Source: Desulfobacterales bacterium (GTDB lineage Bacteria > Desulfobacterota > Desulfobacteria > Desulfobacterales > RPRI01). Taken from it: a stretch of 7,438 nt of DNA. The first letter of the stretch is position 1; every line of letters starts with the position of its first letter. The translations under genes were made by a program, and so were the position numbers. Positions 1 to 5,633 of this stretch are shown here, in pieces. The stretch covers positions 1 through 7,438 of the forward strand of contig JAGVOC010000411.1 in the NCBI GenBank assembly GCA_020052975.1. The letters run 5' to 3'. Under the pieces are notes generated by a model. It had not been told where the DNA came from and did no database searches. It worked only from the letters and a program-made list of their open reading frames with translations.

Positions 1-5
1 AATTT

Positions 6-16
6 GACTTCCTGCA
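6..16 (+). repeat. CTTCCTG-type repeat, copy 1 (left edge)
   Basis: This copy reads GACTTCCTGCA, with the exact core at 8-14. It is the leftmost of eight identical cores on the + strand. Its upstream flank is cut by the window edge, so the CAATWR part of the consensus and any hairpin partner cannot be judged. The base after CTTCCTG is C instead of A or T, so it is a slightly divergent member. It lies in the non-coding stretch before the first gene. Confidence 0.5.
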
Positions 17-67
17 ACTTTGAGTATTTACAGTACCTGCAATTCAGCATCTCCTGGGTATTGTGAG

Positions 68-85
68 AAATGATGAGTATCATTT
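68..85. repeat. Perfect 7-bp inverted repeat
   Basis: AAATGAT (68-74) and ATCATTT (79-85) are perfect reverse complements around the loop GAGT. The stem is AT-rich and no T-run follows, so it is a poor intrinsic terminator. It could be an operator-like palindrome for the gene at 178 or a chance hairpin. The rest of 1-177 shows no gene. Confidence 0.4.
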
Positions 86-129
86 GGCCTCTTGTTTCTA
101 TCCGAGGGTCCGTTACAATTAATAAGCTG

Positions 130-135
130 TATAAT
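130..135 (+). promoter_or_regulatory. Candidate -10 element for the membrane protein gene
   Basis: A perfect TATAAT lies 42 bases before the GTG start at 178. No good -35 hexamer is found at 16-18 bases upstream and there is no correctly placed TG extension, so this is only a partial promoter match. Confidence 0.3.
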
Positions 136-177
136 TTGTTTGTTTTGCGTCTTCATTGGGTAGGGTTATGCTTTTAG

Positions 178-681
178 GTGCTCAAAATATCCAATCCTCT
201 GCAATTTGTGTTAGCGTATGAGAAAATGGAAAGACTGCTTTCTTCAAGGTTGACATACTTCTACAAGAAGATTTTCCCTGCGATGTGGATTATAACTTTT
301 GGCGCCTTCACGCTTTTTTTGTGGATTTACAATTATGAAGGTACATCATTATTCAAATGGTTTGTCCTCGTCTGCCTTCTCGGAGGCTCAATATTTCTCC
401 GGTGGTTTTCCGAAAAACTGAAGGTTGTGTCGCTTCAGGGAGAGCAGCTTTTTGTATCTGATTATCGTTCAGAAGAAACGATCTCCCTCCGGCAGATTGA
501 GGAAGTGACGGAAACCCGGATATGGAATCCGAAACTCATCAAGCTTCGATTGAACCGACCGGGACGATGGGGAGACGAGATTGTCTTTATTGCACCTATA
601 CGCTTTCAGTTCATATTCTTGAACCATCCCCTGGTTAAGGAGTTGCGCCATATGATACAGACAATGCAGAGAGGCTCCTGA
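178..681 (+). CDS. Membrane protein with two TM helices and a PH-like C-terminal domain
   Basis: Hypothetical 167-aa inner-membrane protein. Two hydrophobic segments (about residues 33-52 and 57-75) are joined by a very short loop, so both ends probably face the cytoplasm. The remaining ~90 residues are a soluble beta-rich domain ('GEQLFVSDYRSEETISL' followed by 'IEEVTETRIWNPKLIKL'). Its layout, two helices then a small beta barrel, resembles bacterial PH-like (DUF304/bPH2-type) membrane proteins; this is an inference from pattern, and no catalytic residues are visible. The start is uncertain: an in-frame TAG (175-177) sits directly before the GTG at 178 and no clear Shine-Dalgarno sequence is present, so an internal GTG at 208 or the ATG at 226 is possible. 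The reductase gene follows on the same strand after 172 bases, without the CTTCCTG repeat between them. Confidence 0.75.
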   Translation: MLKISNPLQFVLAYEKMERLLSSRLTYFYKKIFPAMWIITFGAFTLFLWIYNYEGTSLFKWFVLVCLLGGSIFLRWFSEKLKVVSLQGEQLFVSDYRSEETISLRQIEEVTETRIWNPKLIKLRLNRPGRWGDEIVFIAPIRFQFIFLNHPLVKELRHMIQTMQRGS

Positions 682-838
682 CAGTAAAGCCGTAGAGAAA
701 GAAATATCCGGAAGTCATCAATATATTATGAAGCTTTGCTGCACCTGCAAACAGGCGTAGCGAACATATAATGAAAAATGATGATATTCATTAGTATTGT
801 TACGTCTCTTGGTAATCTCAGACAATATGAATCACCTG

Positions 839-847
839 TGATACAAT
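839..847 (+). promoter_or_regulatory. Extended -10 promoter, possibly giving a leaderless mRNA
   Basis: TGATACAAT matches the extended -10 pattern TGnTAnAAT and ends only six bases before the ATG at 854. Transcription starting about seven bases downstream would begin at or beside the start codon. No Shine-Dalgarno sequence precedes the ATG, which agrees with a leaderless transcript. An alternative pair is TTGTTA (797-802) with GACAAT (821-826), spaced 18 bases, which would give a short leader. Confidence 0.35.
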
Positions 848-853
848 TTTTCC

Positions 854-1687
854 ATGGAAATACAAAAGAGAAAACTTGGGAAGACCGGCGTTAACGTGAC
901 ATTGCTCGGCCTCGGCGGCGAAGGGGTCCTGCGAACATTCGGAGATGATGATGAAGCCTGCGCGCTGATCAACAGGGCGCTTGATCTTGGCATAAATTAT
1001 TTCGAGTCTGCACGCGCATATTCCGGAAGCGAGACATATTATGGCAAGGCTCTGCGTGAGCGGAGAAAAGAGATTTTTCTCACTAGCAAATCCCATGCGC
1101 GAGACAGGAAGGGAGCGCTCGAACATCTTCAGGAAACCCTGAAGAATATGAAGACCGATCACCTTGATCTATGGCAGGTGCATGATGTAAGGACAGATGA
1201 TGATATTAAAGAGATTTTTGGACCGAAAGGCGCGATTGAGGCATTTTCAGAGGCGAAGCAAAAGGGATTGATACGATTCATCGGTGTAACGGGGCACGAC
1301 AACCCGGAGATACTGAAAAAGTGCATAAGCCTGTTCGATTTCGATACAGTCCTGCTGCCGGTTAATCCTGCCGAGCCACACTACAAGAGCTTTCTTGATG
1401 AAGTTGCACCATTTGCTAAACAAAAGAGTATGGGCATAATCGGAATGAAGGTTTATTTCAGGGGATTTGCAGCCAGGATTCCGTGGTTTCAGTCTATGGA
1501 GCCATTTCTTCACTTTGCCCTTTCACAGTCGGTCTCAACCGTGGTCATTGGATGCGACAACATCGTGCAGCTTGAAGAAAATGTATTGTTTGCCATGAAG
1601 TTCAGTCCGATGCAGGGTGCAGAGATGAGGGATCTCATCGAGAAAGTCAAACCATTTTCACGCCAGCTTATGTACTACAAGCCCTGA
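854..1687 (+). CDS. Aldo/keto reductase family oxidoreductase
   Basis: A complete 277-aa cytoplasmic aldo/keto reductase, an NAD(P)H-dependent TIM-barrel enzyme that reduces aldehydes or ketones; the substrate cannot be read from sequence. It opens with the family N-terminus (KLGKTGVNVTLLGLGGEG). The catalytic tetrad is recognisable: Tyr56 (FESARAY), Lys79 (LTSK) and His110 (WQVHD) are in place, while the usual Asp is Glu51. Downstream are GLIRFIGVTGH (138-148) and the C-terminal cofactor region with VVIGCDN (230-236). There is no C-terminal ferredoxin-like extension of the kind some relatives carry. The ATG at 854 is the natural start, although it lacks a ribosome site. Base use looks richer in G+C than the genes after 2009, which suggests a resident gene rather than cargo. 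It is the best-supported enzyme in the window. Confidence 0.93.
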   Translation: MEIQKRKLGKTGVNVTLLGLGGEGVLRTFGDDDEACALINRALDLGINYFESARAYSGSETYYGKALRERRKEIFLTSKSHARDRKGALEHLQETLKNMKTDHLDLWQVHDVRTDDDIKEIFGPKGAIEAFSEAKQKGLIRFIGVTGHDNPEILKKCISLFDFDTVLLPVNPAEPHYKSFLDEVAPFAKQKSMGIIGMKVYFRGFAARIPWFQSMEPFLHFALSQSVSTVVIGCDNIVQLEENVLFAMKFSPMQGAEMRDLIEKVKPFSRQLMYYKP

Positions 1688-1826
1688 AACTCAAAGCAAT
1701 AATATTTTTTGCGTTTACCCAAGGACAAAAACGTTTCTAACACCTGATAGGAGAGAGTCACGGCATTCAATAAAAAGGGTAAATATCATTTGAAGCAAAC
1801 ACAGGATATTGCTGCCGAAGATTTTT

Positions 1827-1840
1827 AACTCCTTCCTGAA
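1827..1840 (+). repeat. CTTCCTG-type repeat, copy 2
   Basis: AACTCCTTCCTGAA has the exact core at 1832-1838 followed by the consensus AA, but lacks the CAATWR upstream half. GAAG (1817-1820) could pair with CTTC (1832-1835) around an 11-base loop. It lies 144 bases after the reductase stop and marks the start of the regular one-gene spacing. Confidence 0.6.
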
Positions 1841-1906
1841 ATATTTATTCCTGAATCTGAATTATCAATACAATACTTCAAACAATATTCATTAAAGAAA
1901 CTTGAT

Positions 1907-1928
1907 ACCCCCTGCCTGCGTAGGGGGT
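1907..1928. repeat. GC-rich 7-bp hairpin next to repeat copy 3
   Basis: ACCCCCT (1907-1913) and AGGGGGT (1922-1928) are perfect complements around an eight-base loop. Outside it, GAAA (1897-1900) could pair with TTTC (1932-1935), the first bases of repeat copy 3, giving a two-part hairpin. The following bases are only moderately T-rich (TGATTTCC), so termination is possible but not clear. A similar CCCCCTGYCTG string precedes the repeat at 3161. Confidence 0.6.
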
Positions 1929-1929
1929 T

Positions 1930-1940
1930 GATTTCCTGTA
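1930..1940 (+). repeat. CTTCCTG-type repeat, copy 3 (variant)
   Basis: GATTTCCTGTA differs from the core by one base (TTTCCTG, 1932-1938) but keeps the downstream TA and an upstream GAT, as in the CGATTA of the copy at 3155. It lies 93 bases after copy 2 with no gene between, and 70 bases before the next gene. Confidence 0.45.
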
Positions 1941-2008
1941 GCTTTCAATAAATAATGAATTTAGATCATAATGCTTAAATTTTATGAGATACCGATATAT
2001 GAGAGGTA

Positions 2009-2536
2009 GTGCATAACATTTTGAATTGTCAAGAAAAGATGATAGGAAAATTAATTGTCACAGTAGGCTTTCTTTTAAGCATATTTTCTATCTTTTCAGG
2101 AACACTTCATGCGACAGACTGGAATTTTGTAACAACTACAACAAAAAATTATTACTTCATTGACTCAGATAGCATTCTTACAAACGATTCCCAAATAACT
2201 TTTTGGGTAATAAAAATGGAGATAGAATCTGCGCAAGTAAAAGCAAAAAAAAGATGTACCATAGATTGTCATTTCGAAATTGCAGTTATTACGGATGATA
2301 TCCGATATGATACCAATGGTCATCTTGCAAAAATAATGTCTTATTATGATATGCAATGGTACGATGTTCGAAAAGGAACTGCAACAAATGCAATTACAAA
2401 TTTACTATGTGAATATGGTAACCCAAGAGTAAATGTAAGAAACTATTTGAAAAAGCCTTTTCAGACCAAAGACAATTACATGGCATCTGTTATAAACAAT
2501 CTAAATAGTACCGAACTTTATTTTAATGCTCAATAG
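2009..2536 (+). CDS. Secreted hypothetical protein, surface-adhesin E-like
   Basis: The longest frame is 175 aa from a GTG at 2009. A better start is probably the ATG at 2039 (residue 11), because MIGKLIVTVGFLLSIFSIFSG reads as a clean signal peptide, cleaved after about Ala35 (LHA/TDW). AGAGG at 2002-2006 is too close to the GTG and too far from the ATG, so the start stays open. The mature part (WNFV...YYFIDSDSI...ITFWVIKMEI, later YYDMQWYDV and NLLCEYG) resembles the small periplasmic/surface proteins grouped as surface-adhesin protein E (SAPE), which share a Trp start, a 'yiD..Si' strand, a 'vW' strand and a late Cys. Two further cysteines (KKRCTIDC) could form a disulfide. The gene is very AT-rich compared with the reductase before it and is the first single-gene unit of the repeat-spaced array. 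Adhesion itself is not shown. Confidence 0.75.
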   Translation: MHNILNCQEKMIGKLIVTVGFLLSIFSIFSGTLHATDWNFVTTTTKNYYFIDSDSILTNDSQITFWVIKMEIESAQVKAKKRCTIDCHFEIAVITDDIRYDTNGHLAKIMSYYDMQWYDVRKGTATNAITNLLCEYGNPRVNVRNYLKKPFQTKDNYMASVINNLNSTELYFNAQ

Positions 2537-2584
2537 TTATTTGCCTTGCTGAATGACCTTCCCTATCAGTAAAAGAAGTTCCTT

Positions 2585-2599
2585 CAATTACTTCCTGTA
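2585..2599 (+). repeat. CTTCCTG-type repeat, copy 4 (near consensus)
   Basis: CAATTACTTCCTGTA fits the consensus CAATWRCTTCCTGWA except for one position. It lies 48 bases after the stop at 2536. GAAGT (2575-2579) pairs perfectly with ACTTC (2590-2594) around a ten-base loop, and CAG (2567-2569) could extend the helix to CTG (2595-2597) across a bulge. Confidence 0.7.
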
Positions 2600-2682
2600 T
2601 CACGCATCTGAACGCTGAACCTAAAAGGGAAATAGTTCAACCGGCAATCTGCAAAAATATCCTACAAGAATCTTGACAAAAG

Positions 2683-3042
2683 ATGTCCCTTAATATCAAA
2701 TTAAGAAGAAAAAAGGGGATAAATGTGGGGTTTGGTTTATTGGGCATTATAAAACTCGTCAATGACTTAGGTGTATTGTCTACTGTTAGCAGTCCTCTAA
2801 TTAATGGAATAAAAGACCTTTATGCAAAAAAGAATTACAACCGTAAAGAAAGTGAACGTCTCAACGATTTGGAAAAGGCAATGTCGATGCAAGCAACATT
2901 GAATGAACAATATGAAAATCAGATGAAGGTTGTACAATCAACTTTGGAAAGAATCGAGAAATCTCTTAAAGTTCTTACTTATATCTCAGTTGGGGCTATT
3001 GTCCTTGCTCTTGCAGCTATTATCATTGCTGTTCTGAAATGA
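2683..3042 (+). CDS. Small coiled-coil protein with C-terminal membrane anchor
   Basis: A 119-aa protein I do not recognise. Residues 1-12 are very basic (KLRRKKG). A moderately hydrophobic stretch follows (about 13-40). A charged, helix-prone region with heptad-like spacing runs from about 54 to 95 (RKESERLNDLEKAMSM ... VVQSTLERIEKSL). It ends in one strong hydrophobic helix (97-118: VLTYISVGAIVLALAAIIIAVL) with Lys as the last residue, so it is probably a tail-anchored or single-pass inner-membrane protein. Small phage or cassette proteins often have this build, but that does not name a function. No Shine-Dalgarno sequence precedes the ATG, although no other start fits. It stands alone between two repeat copies, and base use is AT-rich. 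Confidence 0.65.
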   Translation: MSLNIKLRRKKGINVGFGLLGIIKLVNDLGVLSTVSSPLINGIKDLYAKKNYNRKESERLNDLEKAMSMQATLNEQYENQMKVVQSTLERIEKSLKVLTYISVGAIVLALAAIIIAVLK

Positions 3043-3111
3043 AGTAGAACAATCCTCCGTTTACTAAATATCTGTGTGCTTGTTCTGAGCACCCTATCCT
3101 TGATAAAAGAT

Positions 3112-3143
3112 ACTTCCCCCTGTCTGAGGGTATAGCGGGAGGT
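3112..3143. repeat. Branched GC-rich hairpin upstream of repeat copy 5
   Basis: ACTTCCC (3112-3118) pairs with GGGAGGT (3137-3143) with one T-G pair, and inside it CCT (3119-3121) pairs with AGG (3127-3129). The same CGGGAGGT segment (3136-3143) could instead pair with ACTTCCTG of the repeat at 3160-3167 using two G-T pairs, so two structures exclude each other. The string CCCCCTGTCTG recalls CCCCCTGCCTG in the hairpin at 1907. It may end transcription of the gene at 2683, but no T-run follows. Confidence 0.5.
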
Positions 3144-3154
3144 GGGTCTCACGC

Positions 3155-3169
3155 CGATTACTTCCTGAA
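3155..3169 (+). repeat. CTTCCTG-type repeat, copy 5
   Basis: CGATTACTTCCTGAA has the exact core at 3161-3167 and two differences in the upstream half. It lies 112 bases after the stop at 3042 and 109 bases before the TTG start of the next gene. Confidence 0.7.
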
Positions 3170-3190
3170 ATCGATAACAAGTTTGTGTAA

Positions 3191-3196
3191 TATAAT
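3191..3196 (+). promoter_or_regulatory. Candidate -10 element for the first HNH-like gene
   Basis: A perfect TATAAT lies just downstream of repeat copy 5 and 82 bases before the TTG start at 3279. No convincing -35 hexamer is spaced 16-18 bases upstream, so the match is partial. Confidence 0.3.
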
Positions 3197-3278
3197 TATG
3201 AAGATTACGTTTGATAACTCATATAGATGCAGAATTTTTCCTCGCATTTAACTACAATTAAATTTAGAGGTATTTGCC

Positions 3279-4151
3279 TTGGGCTATAATAAAGCTGAAT
3301 TATGCAAACTATGTGGAGATACCTCACCTATCCAGTGTAGTCATATTGTGCCCAAATTTGTTATTAAATACCTGAAAGACACCAGTGTAACTGGCTATGT
3401 TCGGCAAGGTGTCAAGGTAAATGTTCGTAAGCAGGACTTTCCGAAAACAAAGCTTCTGTGTACTAAATGCGAAGGATTATTTTCAAAAAGAGAAAAAGGT
3501 TTTGCCGAAGCTATCTTTAAACCTTATCTCAATGATAGCATTAGACATTTTGAGTATCAGGACTGGCTGAGATATTTCGTTGTTTCTATTTTTTGGCGAT
3601 TTGCTGCAGTCGATATAAACAATTTCGAGAATAAATATCCCGCTAAGGGCATTCTCGTCAGAGAAGCGATGTCAAAATGGACATCTTTCTTGTTGGAACA
3701 GACAAAAAATCCAGGGGATTTTCAGTATGATATGGTTTTTCTCGACATATCTAAAGTTACCGATCCAGACAGACATGTTTCGGGTATGAACTGGCTACTA
3801 ATGCGGGGCTTTGACGGAACCATTTTCTTTAACAAAAATGGAGTTGGAATATATTGTAGAATTCCAGGATTCCTTTTCTGCTGTCACATAAAGCCCAATA
3901 AGAATAAGCATTGGAAGAAAACTTCAATCAAACGTAGAGGGGTAATATCCACGCCACAATACGTTAAAGATAAGAGATTTGGTAGCTTCCTTTTGGACAG
4001 GCTAAAAATTGCCCGTGAAATGATGGATACCATGAGTGATAATCAAAAGAACAAAATCAGAGATTCATATATGAAGAAATTCTCTGATAAGCATGACAAA
4101 ATACTCGAACTCATCCAAGCTGATGCTGACTACTTTATTCGAAAGGATTAG
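3279..4151 (+). CDS. HNH-like zinc-binding protein (putative nuclease)
   Basis: A 290-aa protein with an N-terminal zinc-binding module that looks like a divergent HNH (HNH_5-like) fold: Cys9-x2-Cys12, then QCSHIVPKF with Cys20 and His22, then LLCTKCEGLFSKREK with Cys61 and Cys64. In HNH nucleases the Cys pairs hold a structural zinc and the His in the 'SH(I/L)(I/V)P' strand is catalytic. The last Asn/His of a classical HNH is not evident, so activity is uncertain. The rest (about 90-290) is a mixed, Trp- and Phe-rich domain I do not recognise, ending in a Lys-rich helix. The start is TTG at 3279, supported by AGAGG about eight bases upstream. It is a single gene between repeat copies 5 and 6 and AT-rich. 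Proteins of this type recur in accessory DNA; a defence or mobile-element role is inference. Confidence 0.75.
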   Translation: MGYNKAELCKLCGDTSPIQCSHIVPKFVIKYLKDTSVTGYVRQGVKVNVRKQDFPKTKLLCTKCEGLFSKREKGFAEAIFKPYLNDSIRHFEYQDWLRYFVVSIFWRFAAVDINNFENKYPAKGILVREAMSKWTSFLLEQTKNPGDFQYDMVFLDISKVTDPDRHVSGMNWLLMRGFDGTIFFNKNGVGIYCRIPGFLFCCHIKPNKNKHWKKTSIKRRGVISTPQYVKDKRFGSFLLDRLKIAREMMDTMSDNQKNKIRDSYMKKFSDKHDKILELIQADADYFIRKD

Positions 4152-4185
4152 TACGTAGTCTCCTTCTCAATAGCTTCCTGAATAA
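4135..4185. repeat. Multi-step imperfect hairpin spanning the HNH-like gene stop and repeat copy 6
   Basis: TTATTC (4135-4140) pairs with GAATAA (4180-4185), AAG (4143-4145) with CTT (4174-4176), and ATT (4147-4149) with AAT (4169-4171), separated by small internal loops. The 5' arm lies in the last codons of the HNH-like gene and the 3' arm is the repeat itself. The AAG-N-ATT / AAT-NN-CTT order is repeated at 6582-6619. Confidence 0.45.
4168..4182 (+). repeat. CTTCCTG-type repeat, copy 6 (consensus)
   Basis: CAATAGCTTCCTGAA is a full match to CAATWRCTTCCTGWA. It begins only 16 bases after the TAG at 4149-4151. CTCCTTCT directly before it resembles CTCCTCT before the copy at 6610, so the similarity between these two copies extends upstream of the 15-base consensus. 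Confidence 0.75.
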
Positions 4186-4266
4186 CGCAATTGAAGTTAT
4201 CTTTAGAAAGTGCTTATTACGACTGCAACTGTAGATCAGCCAATAGGTAAGCGTAAATGGTTCGTC

Positions 4267-4275
4267 TGATAAAAT
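4267..4275 (+). promoter_or_regulatory. Extended -10 promoter candidate for the 74-aa gene
   Basis: TGATAAAAT matches TGnTATAAT at all but one base and lies 50 bases before the ATG at 4326. The -35 region is poor, as is usual for extended -10 promoters. A small hairpin (CTCC, CCTTA loop, GGAG) follows in the leader. Confidence 0.4.
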
Positions 4276-4325
4276 AGCATATGAATCTCCCCTTAGGAGT
4301 GGTACAATGAATTAGGGTAGATCAT

Positions 4326-4550
4326 ATGGAAATATACTGCACTCAATTAGGCATGCTAATAACATTCGATTATTGTTCTTCCATGAATGATGGATTACCT
4401 TGCAGAAGAATTATTGATTGCTGGAAAGAGAGAACAGACGTTACTACTTTTCTCAGGAAGAATTATTCAGTTGAGGACTTGAAAAAAGCTTTTAGCGGTC
4501 TTCCGAAAACCAGAATCCAGAGCATTTTAGATTTCTTAGGCATAGAGTAA
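4326..4550 (+). CDS. 74-aa four-cysteine protein of unknown function
   Basis: A small cytoplasmic protein with Cys5, Cys17, Cys26 and Cys32 in the pattern C-x11-C-x8-C-x5-C, each in a characteristic setting (IYCTQLG, TFDYCSS, GLPCRR, IDCWKE). I recall short proteins with this 'C..lG...tf.YC......GLPC....dCW' signature from sulfate/iron-reducing Deltaproteobacteria and Nitrospirota, where they are annotated as hypothetical; the name of a family cannot be given from memory. Four regularly placed cysteines suggest a zinc or other metal site. The C-terminal half is helical and basic (FLRKNYSVEDLKKAF). AGGG at 4314-4317 serves as ribosome site eight bases before the ATG. It is a complete one-gene unit between repeat copies 6 and 7, the shortest in the array. 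Confidence 0.75.
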   Translation: MEIYCTQLGMLITFDYCSSMNDGLPCRRIIDCWKERTDVTTFLRKNYSVEDLKKAFSGLPKTRIQSILDFLGIE

Positions 4551-4560
4551 AGATTCATTT

Positions 4561-4574
4561 TTTACAAATGTAAA
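4561..4574. repeat. Short AT-rich palindrome after the 74-aa gene
   Basis: TTTACA and TGTAAA are complements around AA. It sits eleven bases after the stop at 4550. It is too AT-rich to be a good terminator and may be chance. Confidence 0.3.
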
Positions 4575-4575
4575 G

Positions 4576-4593
4576 TTAGCATGTTCTTAGCAT
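4576..4593 (+). repeat. Tandem direct repeat TTAGCAT x2
   Basis: TTAGCAT occurs at 4576-4582 and 4587-4593, separated by GTTC, directly before repeat copy 7. The second copy runs into CATTTTCTTCCTG. It could be a protein-binding pair or a small duplication at the unit junction. Confidence 0.4.
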
Positions 4594-4605
4594 TTTCTTC
4601 CTGAA
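4591..4605 (+). repeat. CTTCCTG-type repeat, copy 7
   Basis: CATTTTCTTCCTGAA has the exact core at 4597-4603, with a divergent upstream half. It lies 40 bases after the stop at 4550. Pairing with upstream sequence is weak here (AAG 4573-4575 with CTT 4597-4599, ATG 4581-4583 with CAT 4591-4593). Confidence 0.6.
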
Positions 4606-4717
4606 CTCCACAATCAATGAATCCTGCTGTACGCTGAAGATTACCACCCGCAATGAAGGTATAGAATAACGACCAGGAATCAATTTAACCGATTGGAACA
4701 TAACACCAAAATACACT

Positions 4718-4746
4718 TTTACAACAAAGAGTATTGGCCTTATAAT
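4718..4746 (+). promoter_or_regulatory. Sigma-70-type promoter of the RlpA-like gene
   Basis: TTTACA (4718-4723) and a perfect TATAAT (4741-4746) are separated by exactly 17 bases, close to the housekeeping consensus. Transcription would start near 4753, about 28 bases before the ATG at 4781. This is the clearest promoter in the window and lies inside the unit, downstream of repeat copy 7. Confidence 0.7.
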
Positions 4747-4780
4747 AATTTGCATCGAGCTTATCTAGAGAATAACGGAG

Positions 4781-5443
4781 ATGAAAAAAGCGATCTTTTT
4801 CTTGTGCTTTGGAGCTGCTATAGCTTTTTCAATCGGCTGTGCTGTAATTACCGCACCCTATTATGCTGTGAAGGGTGTCGTATGGACGGTGAAAACAACA
4901 TATGAGGTAACCGCCGGAACCGCGAAGATCGTTTACAGGATTGGCGAATACACTTACGAGGTTGTTAAGGCACCTATTGAATGGGCATTAACACATGAGG
5001 AAATTGATAGTATCGACGGTCTGCCGGTAAAAGAGGCGATAAGCCTCGACAGAGTAAAAACCGCACCCTATTCGGTGCACGGGAGGCAATATGTTCCGAT
5101 GTCGATAGAAGAGGCGAGGAATTACAGGGAGGAAGGCATTGCATCGTGGTATGGGTATGAAAGCGGCAGGATGACCGCAAACGGTGAAGTCTTTAATCCC
5201 AACGGCCTGTCAGCGGCGCATAAATATTTGCCCATTCCCATGTTTGTGAAGGTGACGAACCTTGAAAACAAGAGATCTATAATCGTCAGAGTAAATGACC
5301 GTGGACCTTTTCCGAGCGAGGACAATGCTAAGTCAGGAGAAAGGATCATTGATCTGAGCATGGGAGCTGCCAAGAAGCTTGATTTTTACCACAAGGGGCT
5401 TGCTAGCGTAAGGGTAGAGACCATACAGGTAGAAGAAGAGTAA
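4781..5443 (+). CDS. rlpA: RlpA-like septal/cell-envelope lipoprotein (DPBB domain)
   Basis: A 220-aa probable lipoprotein with the double-psi beta-barrel domain of RlpA, a family whose studied members are lytic transglycosylases acting on denuded peptidoglycan strands at the septum. A signal sequence (1-19) ends at a weak lipobox SIGC with Cys20. Residues 21-75 form an unusual Val/Tyr/Lys-rich linker. The barrel spans about 119-200: IASWYGYESG, TANGE (Glu136), LSAAHKYLP (His147) and VRVNDRGPF (Asp173), then ERIIDLS; these three residues match the conserved acidic/His set of RlpA. There is no C-terminal SPOR domain, so septal targeting as in E. coli is not implied. The ATG at 4781 is fixed by an in-frame TAG at 4766; GGAG abuts it, an atypically short spacing. 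It is a lone gene between repeat copies 7 and 8, with base use closer to the reductase than to its AT-rich neighbours. Confidence 0.9.
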   Translation: MKKAIFFLCFGAAIAFSIGCAVITAPYYAVKGVVWTVKTTYEVTAGTAKIVYRIGEYTYEVVKAPIEWALTHEEIDSIDGLPVKEAISLDRVKTAPYSVHGRQYVPMSIEEARNYREEGIASWYGYESGRMTANGEVFNPNGLSAAHKYLPIPMFVKVTNLENKRSIIVRVNDRGPFPSEDNAKSGERIIDLSMGAAKKLDFYHKGLASVRVETIQVEEE

Positions 5444-5512
5444 TCTAAACAGAAATAGGTTTGACAGGCAGATCAAAAGAATGTCTTCTGTGCTTAGAAA
5501 TTTATTAATTGC

Positions 5513-5550
5513 TTTCAGAAGGAGGTTCAGGGCATCAATGCTTCCTGAAA
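5513..5550. repeat. Nested imperfect hairpin ending in repeat copy 8
   Basis: TTTCAGAAG (5513-5521) pairs with CTT-C-CTGAAA (5541-5550) with one bulged C. Alternatively TTCAGG (5526-5531) pairs with CCTGAA (5544-5549), with GCA/TGC inside. Both use the repeat core as the 3' arm. With only AT-rich sequence and a later short T-run, it may also act as a terminator for the RlpA-like gene. Confidence 0.5.
5536..5549 (+). repeat. CTTCCTG-type repeat, copy 8
   Basis: CAATGCTTCCTGAA matches the consensus with one base missing between CAAT and the core (5541-5547). It begins 92 bases after the stop at 5443. Confidence 0.7.
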
Positions 5551-5633
5551 TATTGTTCTCAATCTGTTTTTCTCAATTGTGTTAATGCAACAGAAATCAA
5601 CGGTATAGTCTTCAATTTTCCCTCAATTTTTTC

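Larger units (their letters stand above)
1688..2008. other. 321-base intergenic region with two repeat copies and a hairpin
   Basis: No plausible gene is seen on either strand. It holds a weak AT-rich hairpin just after the reductase (GCAA near 1697 with TTGC near 1713), repeat copy 2 (core 1832-1838), a further TTCCTGAA at about 1848-1855, a GC-rich hairpin (1907-1928) and variant repeat copy 3 (1932-1938). A weak promoter-like pair, TTGATT (1928-1933) and AATAAT (1951-1956) with a 17-base spacer, overlaps copy 3 and could serve the gene at 2009. The 93 bases between copies 2 and 3 contain no gene, as if one repeat unit were empty or decayed. Confidence 0.6.

Noticed and set aside
1105..1111. 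CAGGAAG inside the reductase gene (inverted CTTCCTG)
   Set aside because: Inverted, coding, without the flanking consensus; about 0.5 such hits per strand are expected by chance.
2673..2678. TTGACA directly before the coiled-coil gene
   Set aside because: A -10 at the right distance would fall inside the gene after its only plausible start codon, and none of good quality is present there.
4454..4460. CAGGAAG inside the 74-aa gene (inverted CTTCCTG)
   Set aside because: Encodes part of the conserved-looking FLRKNY stretch and lacks the CAATWR partner, so treated as chance.
4693..4905. 70-codon + strand frame overlapping the RlpA-like start
   Set aside because: It overlaps the strong promoter and the signal-peptide region of the RlpA-like gene in another frame and its translation shows no domain-like pattern.
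5122..5373. - strand open frames within the RlpA-like and other genes
   Set aside because: They lie opposite well-supported domains, have no ribosome sites and look like shadows of the + strand genes.
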